Of a stretch of DNA of 64,000 nt, positions 24,325 to 35,714 are shown piece after piece. Location: assembly GCA_964058845.1 (NCBI GenBank), contig CAXKVR010000138.1, positions 620,001 to 684,000 on the forward strand, read 5' to 3'. The translations under genes and the position numbers were made by a program. The notes beneath the pieces were generated by a model. That model was not told the DNA's origin, made no database searches, and saw only the letters and a list, made by a program, of their open reading frames with translations. Position 1 is the first letter of the stretch, and the number at the start of each line of letters is the position of its first letter. Source of the stretch: Carex sylvatica (Eukaryota > Streptophyta > Magnoliopsida > Poales > Cyperaceae).

Positions 24325-25158
24325 TAGGGGTGAAAACGGAGCCGGATTATCCGCTCCGGATCCGGATAATTTTTCAAATATGCTTAATATAGTCGGATGC
24401 GGATTCAGATGAATATTCTTACCCGCAAACGGAGCGGATATCCGGTGTATCCGGATACATCCGCAGATATAAACGGAGCGAATTAAATACCAAGATCCGT
24501 TCCCTCAAGGGGAGCTTCACGTGGGTTAAACCAGTGCGAACTTCTCTTCTCTCTCCACGTGGGGTGTATAGTTCGAGGGCCTTCACGTGGGTTACAAAGG
24601 TCTCCATTCCAACTGCTCTCTCTCCAGCATTCAACGAACAGAACCTTGCTTTATTGGAGACATATATACTATTGGCTCCAGTTTAGTCTACTATTGTGGG
24701 ACTACGACAAACATAACCGGACAGGCGGACACTTTAAATAATATTATTATTCTGAATGTTCTTATATTATACCACATTACCACTAGCCCATCACATGAAA
24801 GAAGCCCTCAGATTTTCTGTGACACATAATTGAGATGTACTTAAATAATTTTGCTGCATTAAATTAAATTATAAATTAACTTAAATTATTTATTTATTTT
24901 AATATTTGTATTTTGTTAATTATTACATGCATCTTGTATCTTAAAGTTTATATAACTTAATTATTCGACCATTATTTGTTTTATATCTGTATTCGAATCC
25001 GTATTCGTAGACTATCCGTTCTGTATCCGTATCCGTTTAAAGCGAATTTGATTTTGAATTTTAATATCCGTTTACTATCTGTATCCGTATTTGTATCCGC
25101 TCATTATCCGACAGATGCAGATATGGTATCAATATTATCCGCTCCGTTTTCACCCCTA
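24325..25158. mobile_element. Non-autonomous hAT element, 834 bp
   Basis: Both ends are TAGGGGTGAAAACGGAGC in inverse orientation. The flanks AATATATG (24317-24324) and TATATATG (25159-25166) agree at 7 of 8 bases, as expected for a hAT target duplication. Subterminal zones are crowded with GGATAC/ATCCG words (24340-24475 and 24990-25145), typical of transposase binding arrays. The interior 24490-24840 is GC-richer and unlike the ends, with two copies of TTCACGTGGGTTA; it may be captured DNA. No transposase. Confidence 0.88.
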
Positions 25159-25166
25159 TATATATG

Positions 25167-27418
25167 CAAGCTTTTTATATCCGAACACAGAAGTATTATT
25201 TTATAATGTATATTATTATCACCATCATAAGGAATAAGTTTCATATTTTGTTGAATAAGTAAAAATGAAAATTTTGCGGTTTTTTTTTTCTAGTAAGGCA
25301 TAAATAAATTTATTATCAAAGTATAAACACGATAAAAATTGAAGAGATTCCAAAAGAGAAACAACAAAGTTCCCATACTATAGTCAAATAAACACACTAG
25401 TAATTAATCAAACAAATCGTTGTATATATTTGAGTTTTTCTAAGTTTATTCAGTTATTATATTCTAGAGCAGCCACCGAACAGAATTTTTAAATAAACAG
25501 ACAAAATTATCAGCGGTGAAGTTATTATTTTTTTTATCAATGATATCAATTTAGAGAAACTTCTTAAGAAAGTTTTAAGTGAAGTAAAAATTTACCAATT
25601 TAAAAGATAATTTAGAAAATCTGGTGGGGTCAAATAAAGAGATATTTTTATTCATAGAAAATATTAAAAAATAAAAGAGAAAAAGAAGAAGAATGCCTTG
25701 ATTTGTTATGCATGGAAGGATCAGGAGAATTTTTATCGATAAAAATTCTACCCATTCAAACAATTGTTAAAGATAGAAGGATCTTACAGTCAAAGCGATT
25801 TATTAAAGGAAATATTGTAAAGAAATACAAGGAGACGTCCGGAGTTTTTTTTTTTTTAATCGGTAGAATTTTATCGGTCCAAAATTTAAATCGGAGAAAA
25901 TTCTATCAATCATTTATGAAATATCAAGTACTATTTCTCTTTCGTTTTCTTATTTTGTAATTTTTTTATAAATAAAATATTCTCTCAAATAAATCCAAAC
26001 CGTCTTTTTTTGACACCGAGAACTATCAATGTAACCGCGTAAGATGAGGTGTAGCTTTCAGTCCTTCAACAAATTATCTGACCTTGGGACAACGACACTT
26101 TTGTAGTATACTACATACCAAAACAATATTTCCTTGAAGAATTCTACTTGGATTTTTATTAATATCCTAAAAAATAAAAATTAAAAAATGCTCCTGTTAT
26201 TTATTTTTTGACATTAGGATATCAATAACATTCTTCTATTTATTTATTTGATATGTATTGTATTTAAAAACACGAATAAAGATAAAAAAATATTTCGTTA
26301 ACTTGTTAGATATGAATAAGAATAACAATTTTTTTTGCGTTATCTTATCCTTTATTGTATAAGATACTTTTTTATAATAAAATTATATATATAGATATAT
26401 ATTTTGTATGGAGATGATACATGATACATGATACAATAAAATTTTGATAATACAAATTAGACACGGATAAAGATAAAAAAAAATTTCGTTAACTTGTTAG
26501 GTATGAATAAGAATAACATTTTTTTTTTTTGCATTATCTTACCCTTTATTGTATAAGATAATTTTTAATTATATATATAAATATATATTTTGTATGAAAA
26601 TGATACATGATACATGATACAATAAAGTTTTGTATTTTATTAAATTTTGTTAATACAAATTAGTTGCATTAATTATTTTTTAATTTTAAAAATTATTTTA
26701 TCAAAAATACAAATTAAAATGTTAATGACACTTTTATCCGTTATCTGTTTCGTACTGTATTCAAAAAGACGAATAAAACTAAAAATCTTTTTTCTTTTAT
26801 CATTACGGGTACTGATATAAAAATATCTCCAACCAACACGTGCTACGTACCCATTGACATCCCTATCAACAGATGAGAACAAGCAATTATGGGTTTTGGG
26901 CTTGATTTCGATATTTTGGATCCGTTTGACCGACTCACCGTTCAATGATTTTTTTTTTGTCCTGAAATGAGACGGTGAGCTGGAAATCAGTGACTTTAGC
27001 GAGCGACCTTTTTATAAATAACAGAGAATTTAGTTTTCAAATGACAAAAAAAAAAAGAATTTAATTTTACCAAATAATAATAGAAATTATGACATAATAT
27101 AATACCCAAAAGTGCATTAGTAAAAAAAGAGGAAACGAGTTTTCATATCTAATTGTTTAAATCTTTAAAAAAAATTAAAAAGAAACAAAGAGAAATTTTT
27201 ATTTTTATTTTTTTTTAATTTATCACGCTCACTTTAATAATTAAAATTATCAATCTTTAGTCTAAGTATTGCAAATATGTATGGTGCAAATTAATCACCG
27301 TAATCTCATAATTGGTAATAATTTATTTATTTTGTATGTATACCGCTGTTGTAAATATTTAATCGTCTAATCTTGATATAGCATGCACCGTTCAATTTCA
27401 TAAATGTATATTTAATAA
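25167..27418. other. Gene-free AT-rich region
   Basis: No coding feature is supported. It includes the roughly 190-bp tandem duplication at 26268-26640 and several A/T runs. Confidence 0.45.
26268..26640 (+). repeat. Tandem duplication of about 190 bp
   Basis: Two diverged copies about 190 bp apart, each containing TTTCGTTAACTTGTTAG, ATGAATAAGAATAACA, TTTATTGTATAAGATA and a triple GATACAT motif. The second copy has a longer T run. Confidence 0.85.
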
Positions 27419-27749
27419 GAAGAGGGTTAAAATGATTAAATGCTCCGTGTTTTTATGTCCATCATGTTTTTATATATATATATATATATATTTTATCTCT
27501 GTTTTAAAGTTTAAATAGTTGATTCGAATCGATAATCATGATTTTTATATTAAAATATATTTGGAGATCAAATTTTATATTTTTTTAAAACTATACTTTT
27601 TTCTAGATAGATATAAAATTACTGTTTTTGGATCACGTTTTAATATCCATGTTGATCGGTTAGGATCGATTATTTAAACTTTGAAAATAGATATAAAAGA
27701 TACGAGACACAATAAAGCACAACATACATGAGGGCTTTGAACCCTTCTC
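27419..27749. mobile_element. Palindromic MITE, copy D
   Basis: The left end GAAGAGGGTTAAAATG and inverse right end GAGAAGGGTTCAAAG are inverted repeats. The interior has the family words TTTGGAGATCAAATTTTATA and TAGTTGATTCGAATCG. It also contains a (TA)n run near 27472-27491 that interrupts the left arm. Confidence 0.65.
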
Positions 27750-27757
27750 ATATAATA

Positions 27758-28160
27758 GAGTAGAGTTAAAATGCACCATTGATTTCGTGCTCTAATCAAG
27801 CTCCACATCATTATTTTCATTTTTAAAGTTTGAACAGTCGATCCTAATTGCTCAGCATAATTTTTATATTAAAATGTGTTTGGAGACGAAATTTTATATT
27901 TTTTATAATTTTTTTACTATTTTTTAAATAAGCACAAAATTACTATTGTCATATGATTCTAGAATATCCAAAACAGTGATTTTGTACCTATAAAAAAAAT
28001 AGTAAGAAAGATTCAAAAAAGATAAAATTTGGTCTCCAAACATATTTTAATATGAAGGTCATATTGAATGGTTTGAATCAACTGTTCGACTTTGAATACA
28101 GAGATAAAAATGTACAGCATGATTAGAGCATAAAACTAATGTTGCATTACAACCCCACTC
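27758..28160. mobile_element. Palindromic MITE, copy E, adjacent to copy D
   Basis: The left end GAGTAGAGTTAAAATGCACC and inverse right end GAGTGGGGTTGTAATGCAAC pair, and the palindrome continues through GTGCTCTAATCA, GTTTGGAGACGAAATTTTAT and a centre near 27960. TATAATA lies on both sides. Confidence 0.75.
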
Positions 28161-29566
28161 CATATAATAATATATTTGTTCTGTTTAAAATTGTAGATCA
28201 AGTTGAATTAATATTAAAAATATTTGTCTCATATTTTAAAAATAAATAAATTTAGATATATATTAATTATGTCGATAATCTTTAAAAAAAAGAAAGATTG
28301 AACTCAGAAAAATAAGAAAATGTACAAGTTTCTATATTTAATTAAGTCAATGTTTTTTCAACACAAAATTCTATTTTCAGAGCGAAGCTCAGAACACAAA
28401 TTTAGAATTTCTATTTGCAGAAATCTAAATCTTAAATTTATAAATTTTTTTTGTGTGTGTTCTGCGGCTTTAAAAATTAATGTGTTAATATAAGTTACAA
28501 CTTTTTCCTAAACTCATTAGGTCAACTCCATTGGAAATAATGTTTACTACGAAACAGGGGTCTGAATCAAACTGATTCATAAATAAATATTAAATTTTGT
28601 AAATACGATAACTTAAACTTTGAAACTCGATGCCAAACACAAGTGGATCTGTCTTCTTGTATTTTAATCGCACCGGACAAGTCAAAAAGTTCGTGCACAT
28701 GCAAAAATCTTTCTATTATTATCTTCTTATAATTGCAAAAAATATATATTAATCATAGTCATGCTCAATTGCTCATGCATGCCACTACTCTTCAATGCTC
28801 CATTGGGATACTCAACTTACCCCAACTCGTTACCACTATCTGAGAGGTCAAAAATAAAAAAAAATTAAGAAACAAAAGAGATTCTGATGACAAAAAAAAA
28901 AAAACAATCCTTGCCACTTTCTTTATTGCACCGTCGCATTTCCTGTACCATTGACTCTCCCTCTCTCTCTCCCTCTCCCTCTCCCTCTCTCGATCTTCCA
29001 CGAAGACCAGAAACTTGATTGCTTCAAGGTTTCCGTGTGGTTTTGGCGCAGAAAAGGGGAATTTGCAATCTTTGCTGAGCAAAGGTCTCACATTTTTCTG
29101 TCTCTTTCCGTTGTAACAACTAAAAGCTGCTTCTTTTGATGCATATATGGTTCTCAATTTGTTGGGTTTAGATTCCTTAATCGAATGATTTTCTGAGCCA
29201 TTGTTGTCAGAAAGAGTTCTCCTGATCTGACTAGAGAGGTCTTCTTTTTTGTCCTGTCGCTCTTTCGTTTTAGCTTGTTTCTTCTCTGAAAGCCTCTTTA
29301 TCTGAACCCTTGAATCAATTGATTCAAGGAATTGAAAGAAGTTTGCTTTTTTAGCAAAGTTGCCATCTTCTCTTTCTTTCCGATTGAATATTTATGTTTT
29401 TTATGCTTCCCATACCTTGATTGAGTTGAATACTTGAATTAAATCATGGGTCATGATTCTATGTTTCCAAGGTAAAACCTTGAAATTTCATTAACTTTCT
29501 GAATTCCAACTTTTAATATCACACACCGGCTCCTCCGGCTGAATTCATCAAAGTTTGTTCGACAAA
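28161..29566. other. Promoter and leader of the receptor kinase gene
   Basis: 28161-28900 is AT-rich with nothing recognised. A pyrimidine tract at 28952-28991 (CT-rich) is typical of a plant 5' leader, and the leader may contain an intron between about 29030 and 29550, but no transcript evidence fixes this. Confidence 0.4.
28952..28993 (+). repeat. CT-rich tract in probable 5' leader
   Basis: Alternating CTCT and CCCT runs, a common feature of plant 5' untranslated regions. Confidence 0.7.
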
Positions 29567-32092
29567 ATGCCTGAACGAATGCACCCCACCAAAGCCAGCT
29601 CTTTTCTGACACTTGTTCTTCTCTCACTCCTCTACACATGCTCCAAATCATTCACCCCCTCAGACAACTACTTGGTTGATTGCGGCTCGTCAGGAAACAC
29701 CACAATCGGCACACGGATCTTTGTCGGAGATGCTAGCCTCCCATCTAAAACCCTCTCAGCCTCTAAAAGCATAATGGCCAATGCCACCTCTAGCTCGGTC
29801 ACCTCTTTTGATAACCCGGCTCTGTACCAAACTGCGAGAGTTTTCACAGGCCCCTCCTCTTATTCCTTCCAAATCCAGAAACAGGGCCGCCACTTCATCC
29901 GTTTGCACCTGTACCCTTTTGTGTACCAAAATTATGATCTAACCACCGCAAAATTCAACGTATCGACAGAGGACATTACCCTTCTCACTAATTTTCAGTC
30001 AAAGAACATAACTGGACCGATGCTAAAGGAATACTTGGTGAACATAACACGGAGGACCTTAACCCTTTCCTTTGTACCATTTTCAAATCTCGCATTCATA
30101 AATGCAATAGAGATCGTGTCAGTACCAGATAACCTAATTCTTGACTCGGCGCAGACCATCAACCCAGCCAGCAATTATATCGGGTTATCAGGTCAGGCTT
30201 TTGAAACGGTTTATCGGGTCAACATGGGCACACCCAAAGTAACACCGGATAATGACACACTGTGGCGAACTTGGGCCCCTGATGCAAGTTTCATACAGAA
30301 CCCGAGCCTTACACAATGGGTCTCTACAAATGTCAAACTAATCTACATGGAAGGACTTGCCACACCAGAATCCGCACCGTCTGTTGTCTACAGTACTGCG
30401 ACGGAGCTTGCCTCTTCAAACACAACCACAGTAGGCGCAAAGTTCAACATGACATGGCAATTTGATTTGCAAGAAGGGTATGCGTACATGTTACGGTTTC
30501 ATTTTTGTGATATAGTAAGTAAAGATCCAGATGACCTCGTATTTAATGTGTACATAGGCCCGTGGGCTGTACTCACAGATTTCGAAATGTCCAGTCTGAC
30601 ATATCGCAGTTTAGCAACTCCTCTGTTTCAAGATTTTATTCTCTCGGCCAAGGACTCTATGTCTAAGCTTAGTATAAGCATTGGGCCCAGCAAACTTACC
30701 AATGTACTAGCTGATGGGCTCTTGAATGGGGTTGAGATTTTCCAATTTAATGGCATCTCCGGTACCAGCACTATCGTTAGCCGTAGTGGGTCAAGGGTTA
30801 GTCTTGGTACTGTTCTTGGTTTGGTTGGTGGTGCTGTGATTTTAATTCTGGTTATTGTGGTTCTTCTTGGTGCAATTAGAAAGAGGCGATTGGAGAGGAA
30901 AATGAGCTCCAAAAGATGGACGCCTTTCTCGGTCAATGGTTTGACCAACTCTCATAGCATGAGCAGGAGTTCTAATGCAACTACAGTTACATTGGGTGGT
31001 CAAAATGGATCTCTCGGCTACCGGTTTGGATTATCAGTATTGCTCGAGGCGACAAATAATTTTGATGAGAATTGGGTTATTGGGGTCGGTGGCTTTGGGA
31101 AGGTCTACAAGGGGACATTGAAAGATGGGACTCGAGTTGCAGTGAAGAGAGGTAACACAAAATCTAACCAGGGAATAAATGAATTTCGCACTGAAATTGA
31201 CTTGCTTTCACGGCTACGGCACCGGCATTTGGTGTCTTTAGTTGGTTACTGTGATGAAAGAAATGAGATGATTTTAGTTTATGATTACATGGAAAATGGT
31301 ACACTTAAGAGCCACCTCTATGGATCAGATGAGCCCACTCTTACCTGGAAACAGAGGCTGGAGATTTGTATCGGCTCTGCTAGAGGTCTCCATTACCTCC
31401 ACACCGGATTCGCAAAGGCAATCATTCACAGAGATGTCAAATCAGCTAATATTCTGCTTGATGAGAACCTAATGGCTAAGGTGGCGGATTTTGGGTTGTC
31501 CAAAACGGGACCCGAACTAGACCAGACCCATGTTAGTACTGCTGTTAAAGGTAGTTTTGGGTACCTAGACCCGGAGTATTTCAGGCGCCAACAGCTGACT
31601 GAGAAATCTGATGTGTACTCTTTTGGGGTAGTTTTACTCGAAGTTCTCTGTGCCCGGACTGTCATAGACCCAACACTGCCTAGAGAAATGGTCAATCTTG
31701 CTGAATGGGCAATGAAGTATATCAGAAGGGGAGAGCTGTTTCAAATTGTGGATGCCAAGATAGCTTCTTCGATCCGACCCGATTCGCTAAGGAAATTCGG
31801 CGAAACAGTTGAGAAATGCTTAGCAGATAACGGGTCTGAGAGGCCTAGTATGGGTGATGTATTGTGGCATTTAGAGTATGCCCTGCAATTGCAAGATGTG
31901 GAGATAGATCAATCGGGGGTTAATAGTATTAGTTTAATTGCCGGAGCCTCACATGAATTGAAACCCGATTTGGTTCCAGATCCGTCTGACGGCTTGAATG
32001 TAGAGGAAGAGGATGAAGCAAATTTGAATGACATCCCAAATGTTTCAATGCGCAGGATTTTCTCTCAGTTAATTAAGCATGAAGGGAGATGA
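29567..32092 (+). CDS. CrRLK1L receptor-like kinase (HERK1-like), intronless
   Basis: 841 residues in one exon from the first ATG (MPERMHPTK); a second Met four codons on is equally plausible. A hydrophobic signal peptide covers residues 10-27 (FLTLVLLSLLYTCS). The extracellular region about 30-395 is the tandem malectin-like module of the Catharanthus RLK1-like family (NYLVDCGSSGNTT, HFIRLHLYPF, LADGLLNGVEIFQ). A membrane segment lies at about 412-436, followed by a basic stop. The kinase domain is intact: glycine loop GVGGFGKVYKG at 506-516, VAVK with Lys527, catalytic HRD with Asp623, DFG at 641-643, and GSFGYLDPEYFRRQQLTEK. The C-terminus VSMRRIFSQLIKHEGR resembles HERK1 and At5g59700. 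Family members sense cell-wall state or RALF peptides and control growth; the ligand here is unknown. A decayed kinase copy lies 3.6 kb downstream. Confidence 0.96.
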   Translation: MPERMHPTKASSFLTLVLLSLLYTCSKSFTPSDNYLVDCGSSGNTTIGTRIFVGDASLPSKTLSASKSIMANATSSSVTSFDNPALYQTARVFTGPSSYSFQIQKQGRHFIRLHLYPFVYQNYDLTTAKFNVSTEDITLLTNFQSKNITGPMLKEYLVNITRRTLTLSFVPFSNLAFINAIEIVSVPDNLILDSAQTINPASNYIGLSGQAFETVYRVNMGTPKVTPDNDTLWRTWAPDASFIQNPSLTQWVSTNVKLIYMEGLATPESAPSVVYSTATELASSNTTTVGAKFNMTWQFDLQEGYAYMLRFHFCDIVSKDPDDLVFNVYIGPWAVLTDFEMSSLTYRSLATPLFQDFILSAKDSMSKLSISIGPSKLTNVLADGLLNGVEIFQFNGISGTSTIVSRSGSRVSLGTVLGLVGGAVILILVIVVLLGAIRKRRLERKMSSKRWTPFSVNGLTNSHSMSRSSNATTVTLGGQNGSLGYRFGLSVLLEATNNFDENWVIGVGGFGKVYKGTLKDGTRVAVKRGNTKSNQGINEFRTEIDLLSRLRHRHLVSLVGYCDERNEMILVYDYMENGTLKSHLYGSDEPTLTWKQRLEICIGSARGLHYLHTGFAKAIIHRDVKSANILLDENLMAKVADFGLSKTGPELDQTHVSTAVKGSFGYLDPEYFRRQQLTEKSDVYSFGVVLLEVLCARTVIDPTLPREMVNLAEWAMKYIRRGELFQIVDAKIASSIRPDSLRKFGETVEKCLADNGSERPSMGDVLWHLEYALQLQDVEIDQSGVNSISLIAGASHELKPDLVPDPSDGLNVEEEDEANLNDIPNVSMRRIFSQLIKHEGR

Positions 32093-32988
32093 GAAATATA
32101 ATTAAATTGACCTCAACAGATTAAGAGCAAGATCTGGTCAGCTCAAACATGCTGGAGTTACATTTTGGGTTTATTTTTTCTCTTTTCTTTTCCACCTATT
32201 GTACAGAATTATTTGTGAGAATCTTTGGTCATGTAATTATATATGAAGTTTTGTTTTGAATAAGTCCTACACCAATTTTTTTTTTCTTAGACCGGGTATC
32301 TGCTTTCTTTATACTTATTCCACATATTTTTGAAATAAACAAAATGTGCTACTTATAAACAGATATAAATCCCCTACTTTATATCTTGATTTATATTTCC
32401 AGGGTATCATGTGAATAAGCACAATTTAGTTTAAAGAAAGCTTTGAACATGCATTGAACTTATATTGGAAGAATATATGTTGTTAATATTTAATTTGCAT
32501 TTATCATAAGTCCCAAATCAATATTTAAAGGATTGAGCCAGATTTAAATTTTATGTACATTTGATGTCTCAAAAGTATTGTTTAAATTAGAAAAATAAAA
32601 TTGCAGATGTGTTCTTTTAAAGTAACACTTTTATCGAAGTTAATTAAGTCAATTTGAAAGATGTTTAACTTTTCATAAAAAATATATATATATTTTTTTT
32701 AACCGTGGAGTTGTTTCCTTCTGAAATTACAATGAACGGCCATTTAAATTTAAAATCAACTCAAATTTGATACATGTCCTATCTAAATAATTAAGGACAC
32801 ACATCCAACTTCATGCAAAAAGAGAGAGAAGAAAATAGAAGCTTGGCAGGGGAACTATATGCAACTATAAAGAGTTAATTTATGATGTAAACTTATAGGT
32901 GCAGTTAAAGATTCAAATAAAGTTTATCACGACGAAAAATTAATTCAATGTAGTGCTCATTTTTTGTATAAGCAAATTAGTAGTATTT
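32093..32988. other. 3' flank of receptor kinase gene
   Basis: Contains the probable 3' untranslated region (to about 32270) and then AT-rich DNA without recognised features. Confidence 0.4.
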
Positions 32989-33198
32989 GATCCTGTTAAC
33001 AGGGAGGAATAAGGGAAGGGTGTAACCAACATGTGAGAATTTCATTGCGCAAGCCATGTTTGCAAGTGTGTGGGTCTGATAGTTGTCTTCCCTAGCTAGG
33101 TCTGAATATGCATTTGTAATCAGGATGTAGCGACAGGAGTTGTGAGATACGCATATGTTGGTTACACCCTTCCCTTATTCCTTCCTCTTAACAGGATC
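32989..33198. mobile_element. 210-bp MITE with about 46-bp inverted repeats
   Basis: The left end GATCCTGTTAACAGGGAGG and inverse right end GATCCTGTTAAGAGGAAGG continue together through AATAAGGGAAGGGTGTAACC and AACAT. Only a few mismatches occur in 46 bp. The target duplication is unclear, so the superfamily is not assigned. Confidence 0.8.
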
Positions 33199-33269
33199 TA
33201 GTTGACAACAACCATGCATGCCACTCTCTTCATATTTTTTTTATTTTTATTTATAAAAAAAAAAATTAG

Positions 33270-34420
33270 GCAATACAAAGGATGTTTCGGCCCTGTTTTA
33301 GCCAGGGACGGCCTATTTTGGCATTTCCAGAACCAACATCTTTTCTGTATTTCCAGAAACAGCCAGGAACTGATATGTTTTGGCCTTCTCCAGGAACAGC
33401 CAGGAACATACTCTATTTTGCCAGGATCTAATTATGTTGTTTTCAAAGGCTTCACATCGTAGCGGTTTGCAATGAGTAATAGGGCCTTCTCTCCTTAATA
33501 TTCAGGCCATTGTTTGCTGCTCTCAGCTAACTAACACCATAAATTATAGAGCGGCTACATTACAATTTTGTAAAAATTATGATCTGTATATTCTCTCCGG
33601 TACAGAAAAGCAAACATACACCTCCCAACTATCATTTGCAGTTGTTTTATTTTTGGTTGAGAAACATGAATAGATTTGTGACTACAACAAATATAATTGT
33701 TTTGTACATATTCAATTGTGCTCCTTTTTTTGAGAAAATGAGCACCCTCATTTTCTTTAGGTGCTTATATAGATGAATTAAGTGTTTATATAGATCAATT
33801 AAGTGTTTATATAGAAGACTTAGGCCGCTGCTCTTTAATGACTTCAGTGGACTCCACTTTTTTAACATAACGGACCCCATTTTCTGTTGTTTTTAGCATA
33901 GCAAAACCAGCACCTTTTCTGCATTTTCAGAAACAGCCAGAAACTGATATGTTTTGGCCAGAATCAGAATTTTTCGGCCCCTGTTTCTGCCAGGATCATT
34001 CTGTTTTGGCCTTTTCAGAACCGACACTTTTTTTGCACTCCAAGGTACGGCCAGGAACAGCTGTGTTTTGGTCAGAAACAGGAGGTTTCAGACCCTGTTT
34101 CGGCCGGGGACGATCTATTTTGGCCTTTCCAGAACAAGGTGCTTTTTGTGCTTCCCCAGGAACAGCCAGGAACACATTTGTTTCGTCCTGGAACATACTC
34201 TGTTTTGCCAGCGATCTAATTATGATGTTTTCAAAGTCTTCGCATCGTAGCGGTATGCAATGAGTAATAGGGCCTTCTCTCCTTGATATTCAGGCCACTG
34301 TTTGTTGTTCTCAACTGTAGCATCTTTTGTTTTTTCATTGCGGTCATGTAATATGCCATGTAACAGCTACTCTATGACTCTTTCGATAAATAAAATTGCC
34401 TACGGACTTTACAAAAAAAA
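33270..34420 (+). mobile_element. Retroposon-like repeat in two diverged copies with 3' poly(A)
   Basis: Segments 33285-33540 and 33895-34320 share about 250 bp: repeated words AACAGCCAGGAAC and TGTTTTGGCC, then TCGTAGCGGT, TGCAATGAGTAATAGGGCC and TTCTCTCCTT. The second copy continues to an AATAAA-like signal (GATAAATAAAATTG) and an A run at 34410-34422, as at the 3' end of a LINE or other poly(A) retroposon. No reverse transcriptase is present. The element family is not identified. Confidence 0.5.
33761..33823 (+). repeat. Three tandem 21-bp units
   Basis: Three copies of GTG(C/T)TTATATAGAT(G/C)AATTAA, the last one diverged, lying between the two retroposon-like copies. Confidence 0.8.
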
Positions 34421-34422
34421 AA

Positions 34423-35150
34423 AATAGTAGTACTTGCTAGTATAAAACAATTTAGGTGGATTTTGGAGGGTAATTTTATTTGGTGAGCATGAGGGTTCAA
34501 AATTTTGGGATAGGCTGTGAGTAGATATAGATTGCTGTTTTTACTTTTTTTTTCAGATTAGTATGTAAATAATCAGTTTCAAGTTATGTAACGGGCTATT
34601 AAAGCCTTTTATCAAAAAATATATATATATAAGATACACGTATTTTATATAGCAACAATATTTGTATGTACATATTAAGATTCTTTTATAGGTTGAATAA
34701 AGCAATGTCAATATTTTTATTATTGTGCTTTTTTAAAATACTTTTTTTTTTGACAGATTTGTTGTAATTTCATGGAGCATTGAGTGCTTTTTAGGGTGTT
34801 TTCATTTTCTGAATATATAAATATTGACATTATTTTGATTTTCTAAATGGTAATGTGCACTACCAATGAGAATATTGACATTGTTTTATTTAGCCAATAA
34901 AAGAATCTTAATATGTACATAAAAATAGTGATATTAGAATAAGATAACTGCATCCTATGATAAAAAAATCTTAACTAATACCAACTCATAATATGTACTG
35001 CCCCATCTTAATTCTACTGCACCTATAAATTTACATCATAATACCAACTCATATACTTTCTTTTAATTTGAATAATATATATTAAAAAATATTCCATAAA
35101 AATTAGATGCATGCTAGAATTACTTATATTTAAACAGATCTAAATATTTG
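34423..35150. other. AT-rich intergenic DNA
   Basis: No gene is seen. The segment near 34580-34610, ending before an A run, may be another decayed retroposon tail, but this is weak. Confidence 0.35.
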
Positions 35151-35559
35151 GAATGAGTCTATGGTAATATGCATAGCACGGATTGATCCATAATATTAAT
35201 TAATATTTTCATTTTAAAAATCATAACAATCGATCTGGACTGTTCAACACGATTCTCATATCAATATGTACTTGCAAACCGAATTTTCTATTTTTTTTTT
35301 TAGAATTACTATTTTTTTTTTTAAATTACTATTTTTTAAGATAGGTAGAAAATTGATCTGAAAATTCTAGACCATTCAAAAACAACGATTTTCTACCTAT
35401 TTAAAAGATTCTTAAAAATATAAAATTTAAATATGCAAGTACATATTAATATAGGAATCATGTTAAACGGTTTGGATCGACCGTTAGGATTTTGAAAATG
35501 AAAATATTAATGTGCATTACAAACTAATCCGTGCTATGCATAGTAACATAGACTCACTC
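35151..35559. mobile_element. Palindromic MITE, copy F
   Basis: The left end GAATGAGTCTATGGTAATAT and inverse right end GAGTGAGTCTATGTTACTAT pair and continue through GCATAGCACGGATT, ATTAATATTTTCATTTT, CGATC and the GCAAACC family core. The termini are closest to those of copy C. Confidence 0.78.
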
Positions 35560-35714
35560 AAATGTTTGTTAATTACGCTGTTTTTCAGATCACGGGTCTT
35601 CGTTAATTTTAGTTCATGATACTGTATTTCTGAGACTATTGATTGTATTGTCAACCTTGTAATATTATACAAAACTGGTTAGAAAAGTACAATCTTTGAA
35701 CACTAAATGCTTCG

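Noticed and set aside
29555..29566. Upstream in-frame start of the receptor kinase at 29555
   Set aside because: The triplet there is TTG, not ATG; the first ATG is at 29567.
33949..34263. Overlapping open frames of about 100 codons in the 34-kb repeat
   Set aside because: They arise from the GC-richer repeated words AGCCAGGAAC and are open in several frames at once.
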